Shown piece after piece: positions 1-4,881 of a stretch of 5,298 nucleotides of DNA. The stretch is from contig JAIPEK010000177.1 in NCBI GenBank assembly GCA_021737205.1, positions 1 through 5,298 of the forward strand, read 5' to 3'. Each line of letters begins with the position of its first letter. The first letter of the stretch is position 1. Both the position numbers and the translations under genes were made by a program. The DNA is from Desulfarculaceae bacterium. GTDB taxonomy: Bacteria; Desulfobacterota; Desulfobacteria; Desulfobacterales; Desulfobacteraceae. The notes beneath the pieces are model-generated. The model did not search any database. It was not told the DNA's origin and was given only the letters and a program-made list of their open reading frames with translations.

Positions 1-983
1 CGGCCTCGGCCGGGGAAACGTTCCGGGTCGGATACCTGGAAGGGGGGAACTACTGGCTCTTTAACCGGACATTCAACGCCGTAAAAGAGGCGCATGAAGA
101 AAAAGGGTGGCTGGACCGGATCTCCTTTCCAGAAAAGGCATATTACAGCCCGGGCTGGGATGCGGGGGAGTCCGTATGGAACCGGAAGGCGCAAAACCTG
201 ATGGGGACGGAGGATCTCGATCTTGTCATCGGCATGGGGACCGACGGCACAAGGGCGCTTCTCAAGGAAAACAACGGGACAACCCCGATTTTGGGAATGG
301 GGGTATCCAATGCCCTCAAATCCGGGTTTATCAAGAGCAATGAAGATTCCGGTATCGAAAACTTTACGGTCCGGATCGTGCCGGGCCGGTATAAACGGAT
401 GTTTGAAATTTTCCACCAGGTGATCGGGTTTGAAAACCTCGGATTGATATACCCGGATACCGAAAGCGGACGGGATTACACAAACCTGGAAAGCGCACGG
501 GAAGTGGCCCAAGAAAAAGGGTTCGAGATTGTGGAATACACCCTTGAAAAAGAGGATGCCCAGTCATGCCTGAAAGGGCTGCAAGCTCTTGTGAATCAAG
601 GAATGGACGCTTTTTTCATCCCCTCTCTGCTCTGTTTTGACTGGGAAAAATCCGATGTGGACAAGCTGCTGGCGTTTCTGCGGGAAAAGCAGATTCCCAC
701 GTTTGCCAGAAACGGCTCCAGGGATGTCCGGGCAGGGGCTTTAATGGGATTTTCCACCATCGATTTCAGCACCAGGGGACAGTTCCTGGCGGACAAAATG
801 ATCCGAATCCTTGAAGGGGCCGAACCCCGGGATCTTACCATGGTTGATGACGCTGTGCCCGCTATCAGCCTGAACATCCACGTGGCACAACAGATCGGGT
901 TTGATCCGCCGTTCGACATTCTGGCGGCCACGGACGAGATCTACCGGGAAATCAAACTGCCCGAGGACCGCCTGGTGAAGTAA
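1..983 (+). CDS. ABC-type substrate-binding protein (COG2984 / ABC_sub_bind type), 5' end missing
   Basis: A periplasmic ligand-binding protein. The reading frame is open from base 3 to the TAA at 981-983 (326 codons visible), so the ATG at 201 is internal. The first visible residues, ASA followed by GETFRVGYLEGG, look like the end of a signal peptide with an AxA cleavage site and then the first beta strand of a type I periplasmic-binding fold, so nearly the whole mature protein is present. Family-typical stretches are the opening VGYLEGGNYWLF, the central LGLIYPDTESGRDY strand-loop, and the C-terminal AISLNIHVAQQIGF followed by ATDEIYREI, which matches the usual end of COG2984 proteins. The ligand cannot be read from sequence; relatives are linked to amino acids or other small organics. 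No permease or ATPase gene follows, and the next gene has its own promoter, so this may be an orphan binding protein or the last gene of an upstream operon. The fold assignment is firm; the exact family is less so. Confidence 0.82.
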   Translation, partial: ASAGETFRVGYLEGGNYWLFNRTFNAVKEAHEEKGWLDRISFPEKAYYSPGWDAGESVWNRKAQNLMGTEDLDLVIGMGTDGTRALLKENNGTTPILGMGVSNALKSGFIKSNEDSGIENFTVRIVPGRYKRMFEIFHQVIGFENLGLIYPDTESGRDYTNLESAREVAQEKGFEIVEYTLEKEDAQSCLKGLQALVNQGMDAFFIPSLLCFDWEKSDVDKLLAFLREKQIPTFARNGSRDVRAGALMGFSTIDFSTRGQFLADKMIRILEGAEPRDLTMVDDAVPAISLNIHVAQQIGFDPPFDILAATDEIYREIKLPEDRLVK

Positions 984-1015
984 AGCTCTTGATCAGCCGT
1001 GGTACCGGATCATCA

Positions 1016-1045
1016 AAACCAGGACAACCGGTCCCGTTCGTTTTT
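1016..1045 (+). terminator. Weak intrinsic terminator candidate after the binding-protein gene
   Basis: A tract AAAAC precedes a short stem (CAGG/AC against GTCC, loop around AACCG) and five T residues follow at 1041-1045; the outer AAAAC can pair with GTTTT across a small bulge. A second weak dyad, TGATC (991-995) with GATCA (1009-1013), lies just upstream. Both stems are imperfect, so this is a suggestion based on position between two transcription units rather than a strong hairpin. Confidence 0.28.
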
Positions 1046-1062
1046 GCGCATACGGTCTTTGC

Positions 1063-1091
1063 TTGACACAGGAGGGATTAGCCGGTATTGT
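1063..1091 (+). promoter_or_regulatory. Sigma70-type promoter for the DUF3334-cheR-RNA methyltransferase unit
   Basis: A perfect -35 box TTGACA (1063-1068) is followed after exactly 17 bases by TATTGT (1086-1091), which matches four of six consensus -10 positions. Transcription would start near base 1098, giving a leader of about 63 bases before the ATG at 1161. The location, in a 177-base gap ahead of three closely spaced genes, fits an operon promoter. Confidence 0.62.
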
Positions 1092-1094
1092 GGA

Positions 1095-1108
1095 CCCTGA
1101 GATCAGGG
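1095..1108. promoter_or_regulatory. Perfect dyad on the predicted transcription start (operator or leader hairpin)
   Basis: CCCTGA and TCAGGG form a perfect inverted repeat of 6 bases per arm separated by GA. It covers the predicted transcription start of the promoter at 1063-1091. As DNA it could be a repressor operator; as RNA it could fold with a 5-bp stem and AGAT loop at the very 5' end of the transcript. The sequence alone does not decide between these, or exclude chance. Confidence 0.35.
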
Positions 1109-1160
1109 GTGTTCCTTTGATGTCTGACAATTTTGTATATGAATTGACAGGAGACCGAGC

Positions 1161-1826
1161 ATGGACGTCCAGGAAGTCAAAAGCACGGATGAAATTCTTT
1201 TTATTTTGTGCAAATCGATTCAGCGGGTGCTGCAGAAGGCCACCGCCCAGAAGATCACGTTTTTTCCGCTGGCCCAGACCATCAACAAAACAACACTGAG
1301 GCCGGAGATAGGCTGCTTCACGGTGTTTGAAAGCGAAGTATCGGGCGTTGTATTGATGAATTTTTCCGCTGAAGCGGCACTGGATCTCTACAGAAGCTAC
1401 ATGATGAACATGAAGATGCCGGAAGAGGAGCTTTCCAAAAATCATACGTCCGACGACGTGGGAAATGTTCTGGGCGCTCTCGTGGACCAGGGCATGGGGC
1501 ATTTCCAGAACGATCTACGGGAGGAACTGTACGCTTCGGTCAAATTCACTCCGCCGAAGATGATGGTGGTCAACCAGGACATTACGATTTCCGTGGGGCA
1601 TCTGCATGAGTCCCCGGACTATCGGCGGGTATCCTTTGAGACGGAAAGCCATCGTCCCTTCTTTCTCGAACTGGGGGTCGAAAAGACCGCATTTTCCCCC
1701 TTTTATTCCCATGAACAGGTCGAGGCGGACCGCTCCCCGGCCAGTGAGAAAACCCAGGACGTGGATGATATTTTCCGGGAAGCCCAGCAGGCAAAAGCCC
1801 GGCAGGAGCATGAAGACAAATCCTGA
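1161..1826 (+). CDS. CheX-like DUF3334 family protein with a CheZ-like C-terminal tail
   Basis: 221 residues, soluble, no signal peptide. The ATG has AGGAGA at 1149-1154 with a 6-base spacing. The sequence fits DUF3334 in length and layout and aligns by eye with CheX/CheC-type CheY-phosphate phosphatases: SGVVLMNFSAEAALDLYRSY (61-80) resembles the CheX strand-helix that begins with G-x-V; the helix D99-V-G-N102 sits where those enzymes have the catalytic E-x-x-N; FTPPKMMVVNQDITISV (129-145) resembles the CheX segment ITPPTI...G-x-x-F. The Glu of the motif is replaced by Asp. After the domain (about residue 180) comes a polar tail whose TQDVDDIF (198-205) recalls the CheY-binding end of CheZ. 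It is 71 bases upstream of cheR, so a role in chemosensory signalling is likely. Whether it is an active phosphatase is inference. DUF3334 assignment is from memory of the family. Confidence 0.72.
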   Translation: MDVQEVKSTDEILFILCKSIQRVLQKATAQKITFFPLAQTINKTTLRPEIGCFTVFESEVSGVVLMNFSAEAALDLYRSYMMNMKMPEEELSKNHTSDDVGNVLGALVDQGMGHFQNDLREELYASVKFTPPKMMVVNQDITISVGHLHESPDYRRVSFETESHRPFFLELGVEKTAFSPFYSHEQVEADRSPASEKTQDVDDIFREAQQAKARQEHEDKS

Positions 1827-1880
1827 CATGGTTTTTGGGAGTCCATCAGCGCAGCTGCTGTGGATAATTTTTGTGAAGTT

Positions 1881-1886
1881 GGGGAG
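1881..1886 (+). promoter_or_regulatory. Ribosome binding site supporting the TTG start of cheR
   Basis: GGGGAG lies 11 bases before the TTG at 1898; a second purine patch, GAGG at 1891-1894, is only 3 bases from it. An in-frame TAG at 1889-1891 excludes any earlier start, and the encoded MEINPKQF matches the usual CheR N-terminus, so TTG is the start despite the loose spacing. Confidence 0.5.
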
Positions 1887-1897
1887 AATAGAGGTTC

Positions 1898-2668
1898 TTG
1901 GAAATCAATCCCAAACAGTTCAGTAAACTCGCTGACCTGGTATATGAAGAGGCCGGCATACGGCTTACCGACCAGAAGTACGAACTTTTAAAGTCAAGGC
2001 TTGCCAAACGGCTGAGAAAAACCGGTTACACTCTGACCCGGGATTACATCGATTTTATCGGCAGGGACCGGGACGAGTTCAATCGTTTTATCGACGCCAT
2101 TACCACCAACCATACGTTTTTTTTCCGGGAAAACGCCCATTGCGAATATATCATCAACAACATATCTTCTTCGGATTTTCTGAAAATATGGTGCGCCGCC
2201 TGTTCGAGCGGGGAGGAACCGTATTCGGCGGCGCTTCAGCTGGCTGACAACAATTACCGGCTCAGCATCAATGCCACGGACCTTTCCGATACCATGCTGG
2301 AAAAGGCCCGGAAAGCGATATTCCCTATGGAAAGGGTGAGCCATGTGCCCGCGCATATGCTCCGCCGCTATTTCCAGAAGGGCAGCAACCGGTATGAAGG
2401 ACATGTGAAAGTGAAAAAGGAGATCCGGGATCTGGTCCAGTTCGGCCGGTTCAACCTGATCACGGATGCCATGAACGACAGGTTCGACATTATCTTCTGC
2501 CGGAACGTCATGATCTACTTTGACGCGGCCACCCGCCAGAAAACCGTGGATACACTTGTCCAGTCCCTTAAACCGGGCGGCATCCTGTTCACCGGTATGT
2601 CAGAAAGCCTCAACGGGATCCGTCATCCATTGAAACAGGTGATGTCCAGTGCCTACAGGAAAATCTGA
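1898..2668 (+). CDS. cheR: CheR-type protein-glutamate O-methyltransferase
   Basis: Transfers methyl from S-adenosylmethionine to glutamates of methyl-accepting chemotaxis proteins, at the cytoplasmic side, as part of adaptation. 256 residues from a TTG start. The N-terminal helical CheR_N domain spans about 1-75 (LVYEEAGIRL, then a basic helix KSRLAKRLRK at 32-41). The catalytic domain follows: TTNHTFFFRE (69-78); the SAM-binding motif WCAACSSGEEPYS (98-110); NATDLSDTMLEKA (125-137), whose acidic residue normally contacts the SAM ribose; and FDIIFCRNVMIYFD (196-209). It ends with the family-typical GMSESLNG...AYRK. Linkers around the SAM motif are shorter than usual, making the protein compact, but no key motif is missing. 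It follows the CheX-like gene by 71 bases and precedes the RNA methyltransferase by 15. No receptor, CheA or CheY lies in the window, so its target receptors are unknown. Confidence 0.93.
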   Translation: MEINPKQFSKLADLVYEEAGIRLTDQKYELLKSRLAKRLRKTGYTLTRDYIDFIGRDRDEFNRFIDAITTNHTFFFRENAHCEYIINNISSSDFLKIWCAACSSGEEPYSAALQLADNNYRLSINATDLSDTMLEKARKAIFPMERVSHVPAHMLRRYFQKGSNRYEGHVKVKKEIRDLVQFGRFNLITDAMNDRFDIIFCRNVMIYFDAATRQKTVDTLVQSLKPGGILFTGMSESLNGIRHPLKQVMSSAYRKI

Positions 2669-2670
2669 AC

Positions 2671-2676
2671 AGAGGG
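2671..2676 (+). promoter_or_regulatory. Ribosome binding site supporting the TTG start of the RNA methyltransferase
   Basis: AGAGGG ends 7 bases before the TTG at 2684, an ideal spacing. The first ATG in frame (2708) has only a weak AAGG well upstream, so TTG is preferred; the extra eight residues SSHKVRQM are compatible with either start. Confidence 0.55.
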
Positions 2677-2683
2677 ATACAGG

Positions 2684-3244
2684 TTGAGCTCCCACAAGGT
2701 CCGTCAGATGATGAAAGCGGAGAAAGAAAGGGCCCGGCTGAGGTTTAAAAAGCATATCCGGAAAAATATGTTTGCAAGGCCGGGCGCAAACGACTTTGTG
2801 ATAGTGCTGGACAATCTCAAGCCCACGTTCAATGTGGGCAAAATCTTCCGGAGTGCGGATGTATTCGGCGCTAAAGAAGTTCACCTGGTCGGGATCGATT
2901 TTTTTGATCCCGCCTCCGGCAAAGGTGCGCTGAAATGGGTACCGGCCAAGTTTTTCGACACGTTCGACGACTCTTACGCCCGTCTTGTACAGATGGGATA
3001 CACCGTGTTCATCCTGGAACCCGGCACTGGGTATCCGGTTCAGAAAGCAGAGCTTCCCGAAAAGAGCGCCTTTGTATTGGGCCATGAAGCCTTCGGCATC
3101 ACGTTCGATCCAGACGGGTACGACCGTGTGGAAAGGCTGAAAATCCCCCAGTTCGGCAGATCCCAGAGCCTGAACGTAAGTGTGGCCGCTTCGGTGGTCA
3201 TGTATGAATATGTCCGCCGATGGGGAAAGGAGCAGGAGGGCTAA
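2684..3244 (+). CDS. TrmH/SpoU-family RNA 2'-O-methyltransferase (SPOUT fold)
   Basis: Predicted to methylate a ribose 2'-hydroxyl in tRNA or rRNA with SAM. 186 residues from a TTG start; an alternative ATG at 2708 would remove eight residues. A basic N-terminal stretch (11-30, KAEKERARLRFKKHIRKNMF) probably touches RNA. The three SpoU motifs are all present: motif 1, LDNLKPTFNVGKIFRSADVFG (42-62), with N50 and the catalytic-type R56; motif 2, FVLGHEAFGI (130-139), with E135; motif 3, IPQFGRSQSLNVSVAASVVMYE (154-175), with N164 in the knot that binds SAM. It is close to the minimal catalytic domain in size, so the exact substrate (Gm18-type tRNA or another site) cannot be told. It sits 15 bases after cheR and is probably co-transcribed, with no evident functional tie. 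Its TAA abuts the stop of the opposing gene, leaving no intergenic terminator. Confidence 0.9.
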   Translation: MSSHKVRQMMKAEKERARLRFKKHIRKNMFARPGANDFVIVLDNLKPTFNVGKIFRSADVFGAKEVHLVGIDFFDPASGKGALKWVPAKFFDTFDDSYARLVQMGYTVFILEPGTGYPVQKAELPEKSAFVLGHEAFGITFDPDGYDRVERLKIPQFGRSQSLNVSVAASVVMYEYVRRWGKEQEG

Positions 3245-3430
3245 CTAAGTCCCCGCATCAAATTTGCATTCGGTAAAATCGATTTTTTCACCGCATTTGT
3301 CGCACTTGTGGGGCTTGTCGAACTCGTCCGAAAAGATTTCCTTTTCCGCCCCGCATTGCGGACATTTGCAAGTGAATGATTTCAGGTCCTTGAACTGTTC
3401 GAATCCCGGGCAATGCTCTGGTGTGGTCAT
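3245..3430 (-). CDS. Small double-CxxC zinc-ribbon-like protein
   Basis: 61 residues, not assigned to a named family. The ATG at 3430 is preceded on the minus strand by AAGGAGG four bases away, the strongest ribosome binding site in the window, and by a good promoter, so it is a real gene. Two knuckles, C23-P-Q-C26 and C43-D-K-C46, spaced 16 residues apart, would coordinate one zinc (or another metal) in a ribbon; C7, C21 and C55 are extra cysteines. Between the knuckles is EKEIFSDEFDKPHK, strongly acidic, and no DNA-binding domain or membrane segment accompanies it. I recall similar small proteins in sulfate-reducing bacteria, but their role is unknown to me; a metal-binding or redox-related cytoplasmic role is possible. 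Its stop (TAG, 3247-3245 on the minus strand) directly touches the stop of the RNA methyltransferase gene. Confidence 0.8.
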   Translation of the reverse strand: MTTPEHCPGFEQFKDLKSFTCKCPQCGAEKEIFSDEFDKPHKCDKCGEKIDFTECKFDAGT

Positions 3431-3434
3431 GATG

Positions 3435-3440
3435 CCTCCT
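3435..3440 (-). promoter_or_regulatory. Strong ribosome binding site for the zinc-ribbon-like gene
   Basis: The minus strand reads AGGAGG, four bases before the ATG at 3430, preceded by AAAA. The perfect anti-16S match, in a gene this short, is the main support that it is translated. Confidence 0.65.
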
Positions 3441-3488
3441 TTTCTACGTTTTCGTCAAAGGATGAAGAATCAAAGGTTCGATACTTTT

Positions 3489-3517
3489 TTTGTACCCTTA
3501 TCAGGGAAGTACGTCAA
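3489..3517 (-). promoter_or_regulatory. Sigma70-type promoter of the zinc-ribbon-like gene, with a dyad in the spacer
   Basis: On the minus strand TTGACG (3517-3512) and TACAAA (3494-3489) are separated by exactly 17 bases; they match five and four of six consensus positions. Transcription would begin near 3482, leaving a leader of about 52 bases. Between the boxes, GTACCC (3492-3497 on the plus strand) can pair with GGG (3504-3506) and GTAC (3509-3512), so an interrupted dyad overlaps the spacer and the edges of both boxes, a typical place for an operator. Confidence 0.5.
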
Positions 3518-3568
3518 GGGCAAAAGGAAATTCAGCGGAAAGCGGAGCGGCAAAATTTTTTCAGACAG

Positions 3569-3597
3569 TTGTGGAAACGGCAAATATTTGTTATGTA
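3569..3597 (+). promoter_or_regulatory. Candidate extended -10 promoter for the BPSS1780-like gene
   Basis: TTGTGG (3569-3574) and TATGTA (3592-3597) are 17 bases apart. The -10 is preceded by TGT at 3589-3591, giving an extended -10 arrangement, and an A/T tract AAAATTTTTT at 3552-3561 could act as an UP element. Both boxes are weak matches on their own. Confidence 0.35.
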
Positions 3598-3630
3598 AAC
3601 GTCACTGCAAACAATAATCAGAGGCGTGGT

Positions 3631-4848
3631 ATGACCAGTGAACGGCATAACGTGGTTTTCCGGGGCAGAATTTTTGAAGGAGCCGATCCGCAGAAGGTAA
3701 AGGAACATATCTGCAGCATGTTCCGGATCGATATGGAAAAAACCGAATCCCTGTTTTCCGGGAAAAAGATCATCATCAAAAAGCATGCGGATGAAGAAAC
3801 CTGCCGGAAAATGAAACTTGCCTTTGCCAAGGCCGGTGCCGATTGTGAAATAGAAAAGGCGGGGACCGGCGACCCAAAGCCGGCGGTATCGGAAGGGCAG
3901 GGACGGATGAAAACAGAGGACGATCCGGGCAAGCCAGGGTTTCAAAGCGGTTCCGGTGATCTGCGGCCGTCTGAACAAGCGTCTGATGAACAACAGGCCC
4001 GGATGGCTACCAATCCCTATTCCACTCCCTCGGCGGACCTGGTTTCCGGAGCCGGGATGGTGGATGCCGGGTTCACAGGGCCCAGGAAAGTTCCCGCAGG
4101 CAACGGCGCCGGGTGGATATTCGCCGGTTTCGGCCTTTTCCGGAAAAATCCGATCTCTTGGATTTTTTCCACCATTGTATTCTTTGTGGTCAGCGGCTTG
4201 ATCCAGGTTGTTCCGTTTCTCGGGGCGATTGCAGCGAACCTTTTGAATCCGGTTTTCGGAGCCGGGTTTATCATGGGAGCGGCCGAACAGGACGCAGGTG
4301 ATGACTTCTCGGTCCGGCATCTGTTTGCCGGATTTTCAAACAACTTCGGCCGGCTCATCCTTTTCGCTCTTGTGTTTTTCTTTGGTGCTTTTCTCGTAAT
4401 GGCGCTTCTGGCCGTGGTGATGTTCACCGTTATGGCAGGCGGACTGGCAGCCATGCAGAACCCGGCCCTGTTCATGAATATGTCCCCTGTTGTCATGGTG
4501 CTGTTTTTTCTGATTCTGACGGCGTTCATGGTGCCGATGGCCATGGTGTACTGGTTCAGCCCGGCCTTGATCGCACTGAATGACCTTTCCTTTTTCGATG
4601 CCATGAAAATGAGCTTGCGGGCCTGCCTGATGAATATTCTGCCGTTTCTGGTATACGGGGCCGTATTCCTTTTGATCGGGGTGGTCGTTACCGGGCTCGC
4701 CGCCGTTGTGATCCCGGTAACGGTGCAGGCCGGAAAAATCCCCACCGTTCTGGCCGTCATCCCTCTGGTCGTGATCGGACTGGCGGTCACCCCGGTGGCC
4801 ATAGCCTCCATTTATACCTCTTACAGGGATATTTTCCAAAGCGGGTGA
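3631..4848 (+). CDS. BPSS1780-like multi-pass inner-membrane protein with soluble N-terminal domain
   Basis: 405 residues, function unknown. The ATG at 3631 has AGAGG at 3620-3624 with 6-base spacing; the frame is open further upstream but that part overlaps the divergent promoters. Residues 1-77 form a small soluble domain (VVFRGRIFEGADPQKVKEHI ... LFSGKKIIIKK ... FAKAGADCEIE), an arrangement I recall at the head of several proteobacterial membrane proteins. Residues 78-127 are a low-complexity polar linker. NPYSTPSADL (128-137) matches the NPYxxPxAxL-type motif that often precedes such membrane domains. From GWIFAGFGLFRKNPISWI onward (161-178) the sequence fits the BPSS1780 family, with about five to six hydrophobic helices near 175-197, 198-217, 241-268, 285-310, 333-362 and 369-396. 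It ends in a short cytoplasmic-type tail. The RDD gene starts 31 bases after its stop, so the two are probably one operon. Confidence 0.75.
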   Translation: MTSERHNVVFRGRIFEGADPQKVKEHICSMFRIDMEKTESLFSGKKIIIKKHADEETCRKMKLAFAKAGADCEIEKAGTGDPKPAVSEGQGRMKTEDDPGKPGFQSGSGDLRPSEQASDEQQARMATNPYSTPSADLVSGAGMVDAGFTGPRKVPAGNGAGWIFAGFGLFRKNPISWIFSTIVFFVVSGLIQVVPFLGAIAANLLNPVFGAGFIMGAAEQDAGDDFSVRHLFAGFSNNFGRLILFALVFFFGAFLVMALLAVVMFTVMAGGLAAMQNPALFMNMSPVVMVLFFLILTAFMVPMAMVYWFSPALIALNDLSFFDAMKMSLRACLMNILPFLVYGAVFLLIGVVVTGLAAVVIPVTVQAGKIPTVLAVIPLVVIGLAVTPVAIASIYTSYRDIFQSG

Positions 4849-4859
4849 TACGATTGCGC

Positions 4860-4881
4860 CCGGCTGCCGGAGTCTTTTTTT
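4860..4881 (+). promoter_or_regulatory. Short GC hairpin with T-tract overlapping the RDD ribosome binding site
   Basis: CCGG (4860-4863), loop CTG, CCGG (4867-4870), then AGTC and seven T residues (4875-4881). The 3' arm contains the GG of the presumed Shine-Dalgarno GGAG (4869-4872), and the T-tract runs into the TTG start at 4880. The stem is only 4 bp, so it would at best be a weak attenuator or translation-tuning element. Confidence 0.25.
4869..4872 (+). promoter_or_regulatory. Ribosome binding site supporting the TTG start of the RDD gene
   Basis: GGAG ends 7 bases before TTG at 4880. No ATG or GTG in this frame occurs upstream near the end of the preceding gene, and the first downstream ATG (encoding M37) lies inside the first membrane helix, so TTG is the best start. 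Confidence 0.5.

Noticed and set aside
201..983. ATG at 201 as the start of the binding-protein gene
   Set aside because: The frame is open from base 3 and encodes a signal-peptide end and the conserved first strand of the fold, so 201 is internal.
1144..1154. Second TTGACA resembling a -35 box
   Set aside because: It merges with the AGGAGA ribosome binding site and has no -10 box at suitable spacing before the coding sequence.
993..1502. Minus-strand open frame of 169 codons covering the promoter region and the DUF3334 gene
   Set aside because: It overlaps a convincing gene and promoter; its product resembles no family and is His/Arg-rich as expected of a shadow.
1863..1868. GATAAT as a -10 box for a separate cheR promoter
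   Set aside because: No acceptable -35 box lies 16-18 bases upstream (the nearest, TTGGGA, is 22 away), so an internal promoter is not supported.
3219..3259. GATGGGG and CCCCGCATC as a terminator stem across the convergent stops
   Set aside because: The arms are imperfect, the loop would be about 25 bases and no T-tract follows on either strand.
3534..3550. Three AGCGG copies upstream of the BPSS1780-like gene
   Set aside because: The copies are very short and unevenly spaced (7 and 5 bases); chance is sufficient.
3490..3630. Upstream extension of the BPSS1780-like protein from a TTG at 3490
   Set aside because: The extra 47 residues lack family character, overlap both divergent promoters and have no good ribosome binding site; ATG 3631 has AGAGG at proper spacing.
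3532..4320. Minus-strand open frame of 262 codons
   Set aside because: It lies antisense to the membrane protein gene and its promoter, with no recognisable protein character.
4017..4811. Long minus-strand open frame of 264 codons opposite the membrane protein gene
   Set aside because: A shadow of the high-GC hydrophobic gene on the plus strand; its product is Thr/Ala/Lys-rich without recognisable domains.
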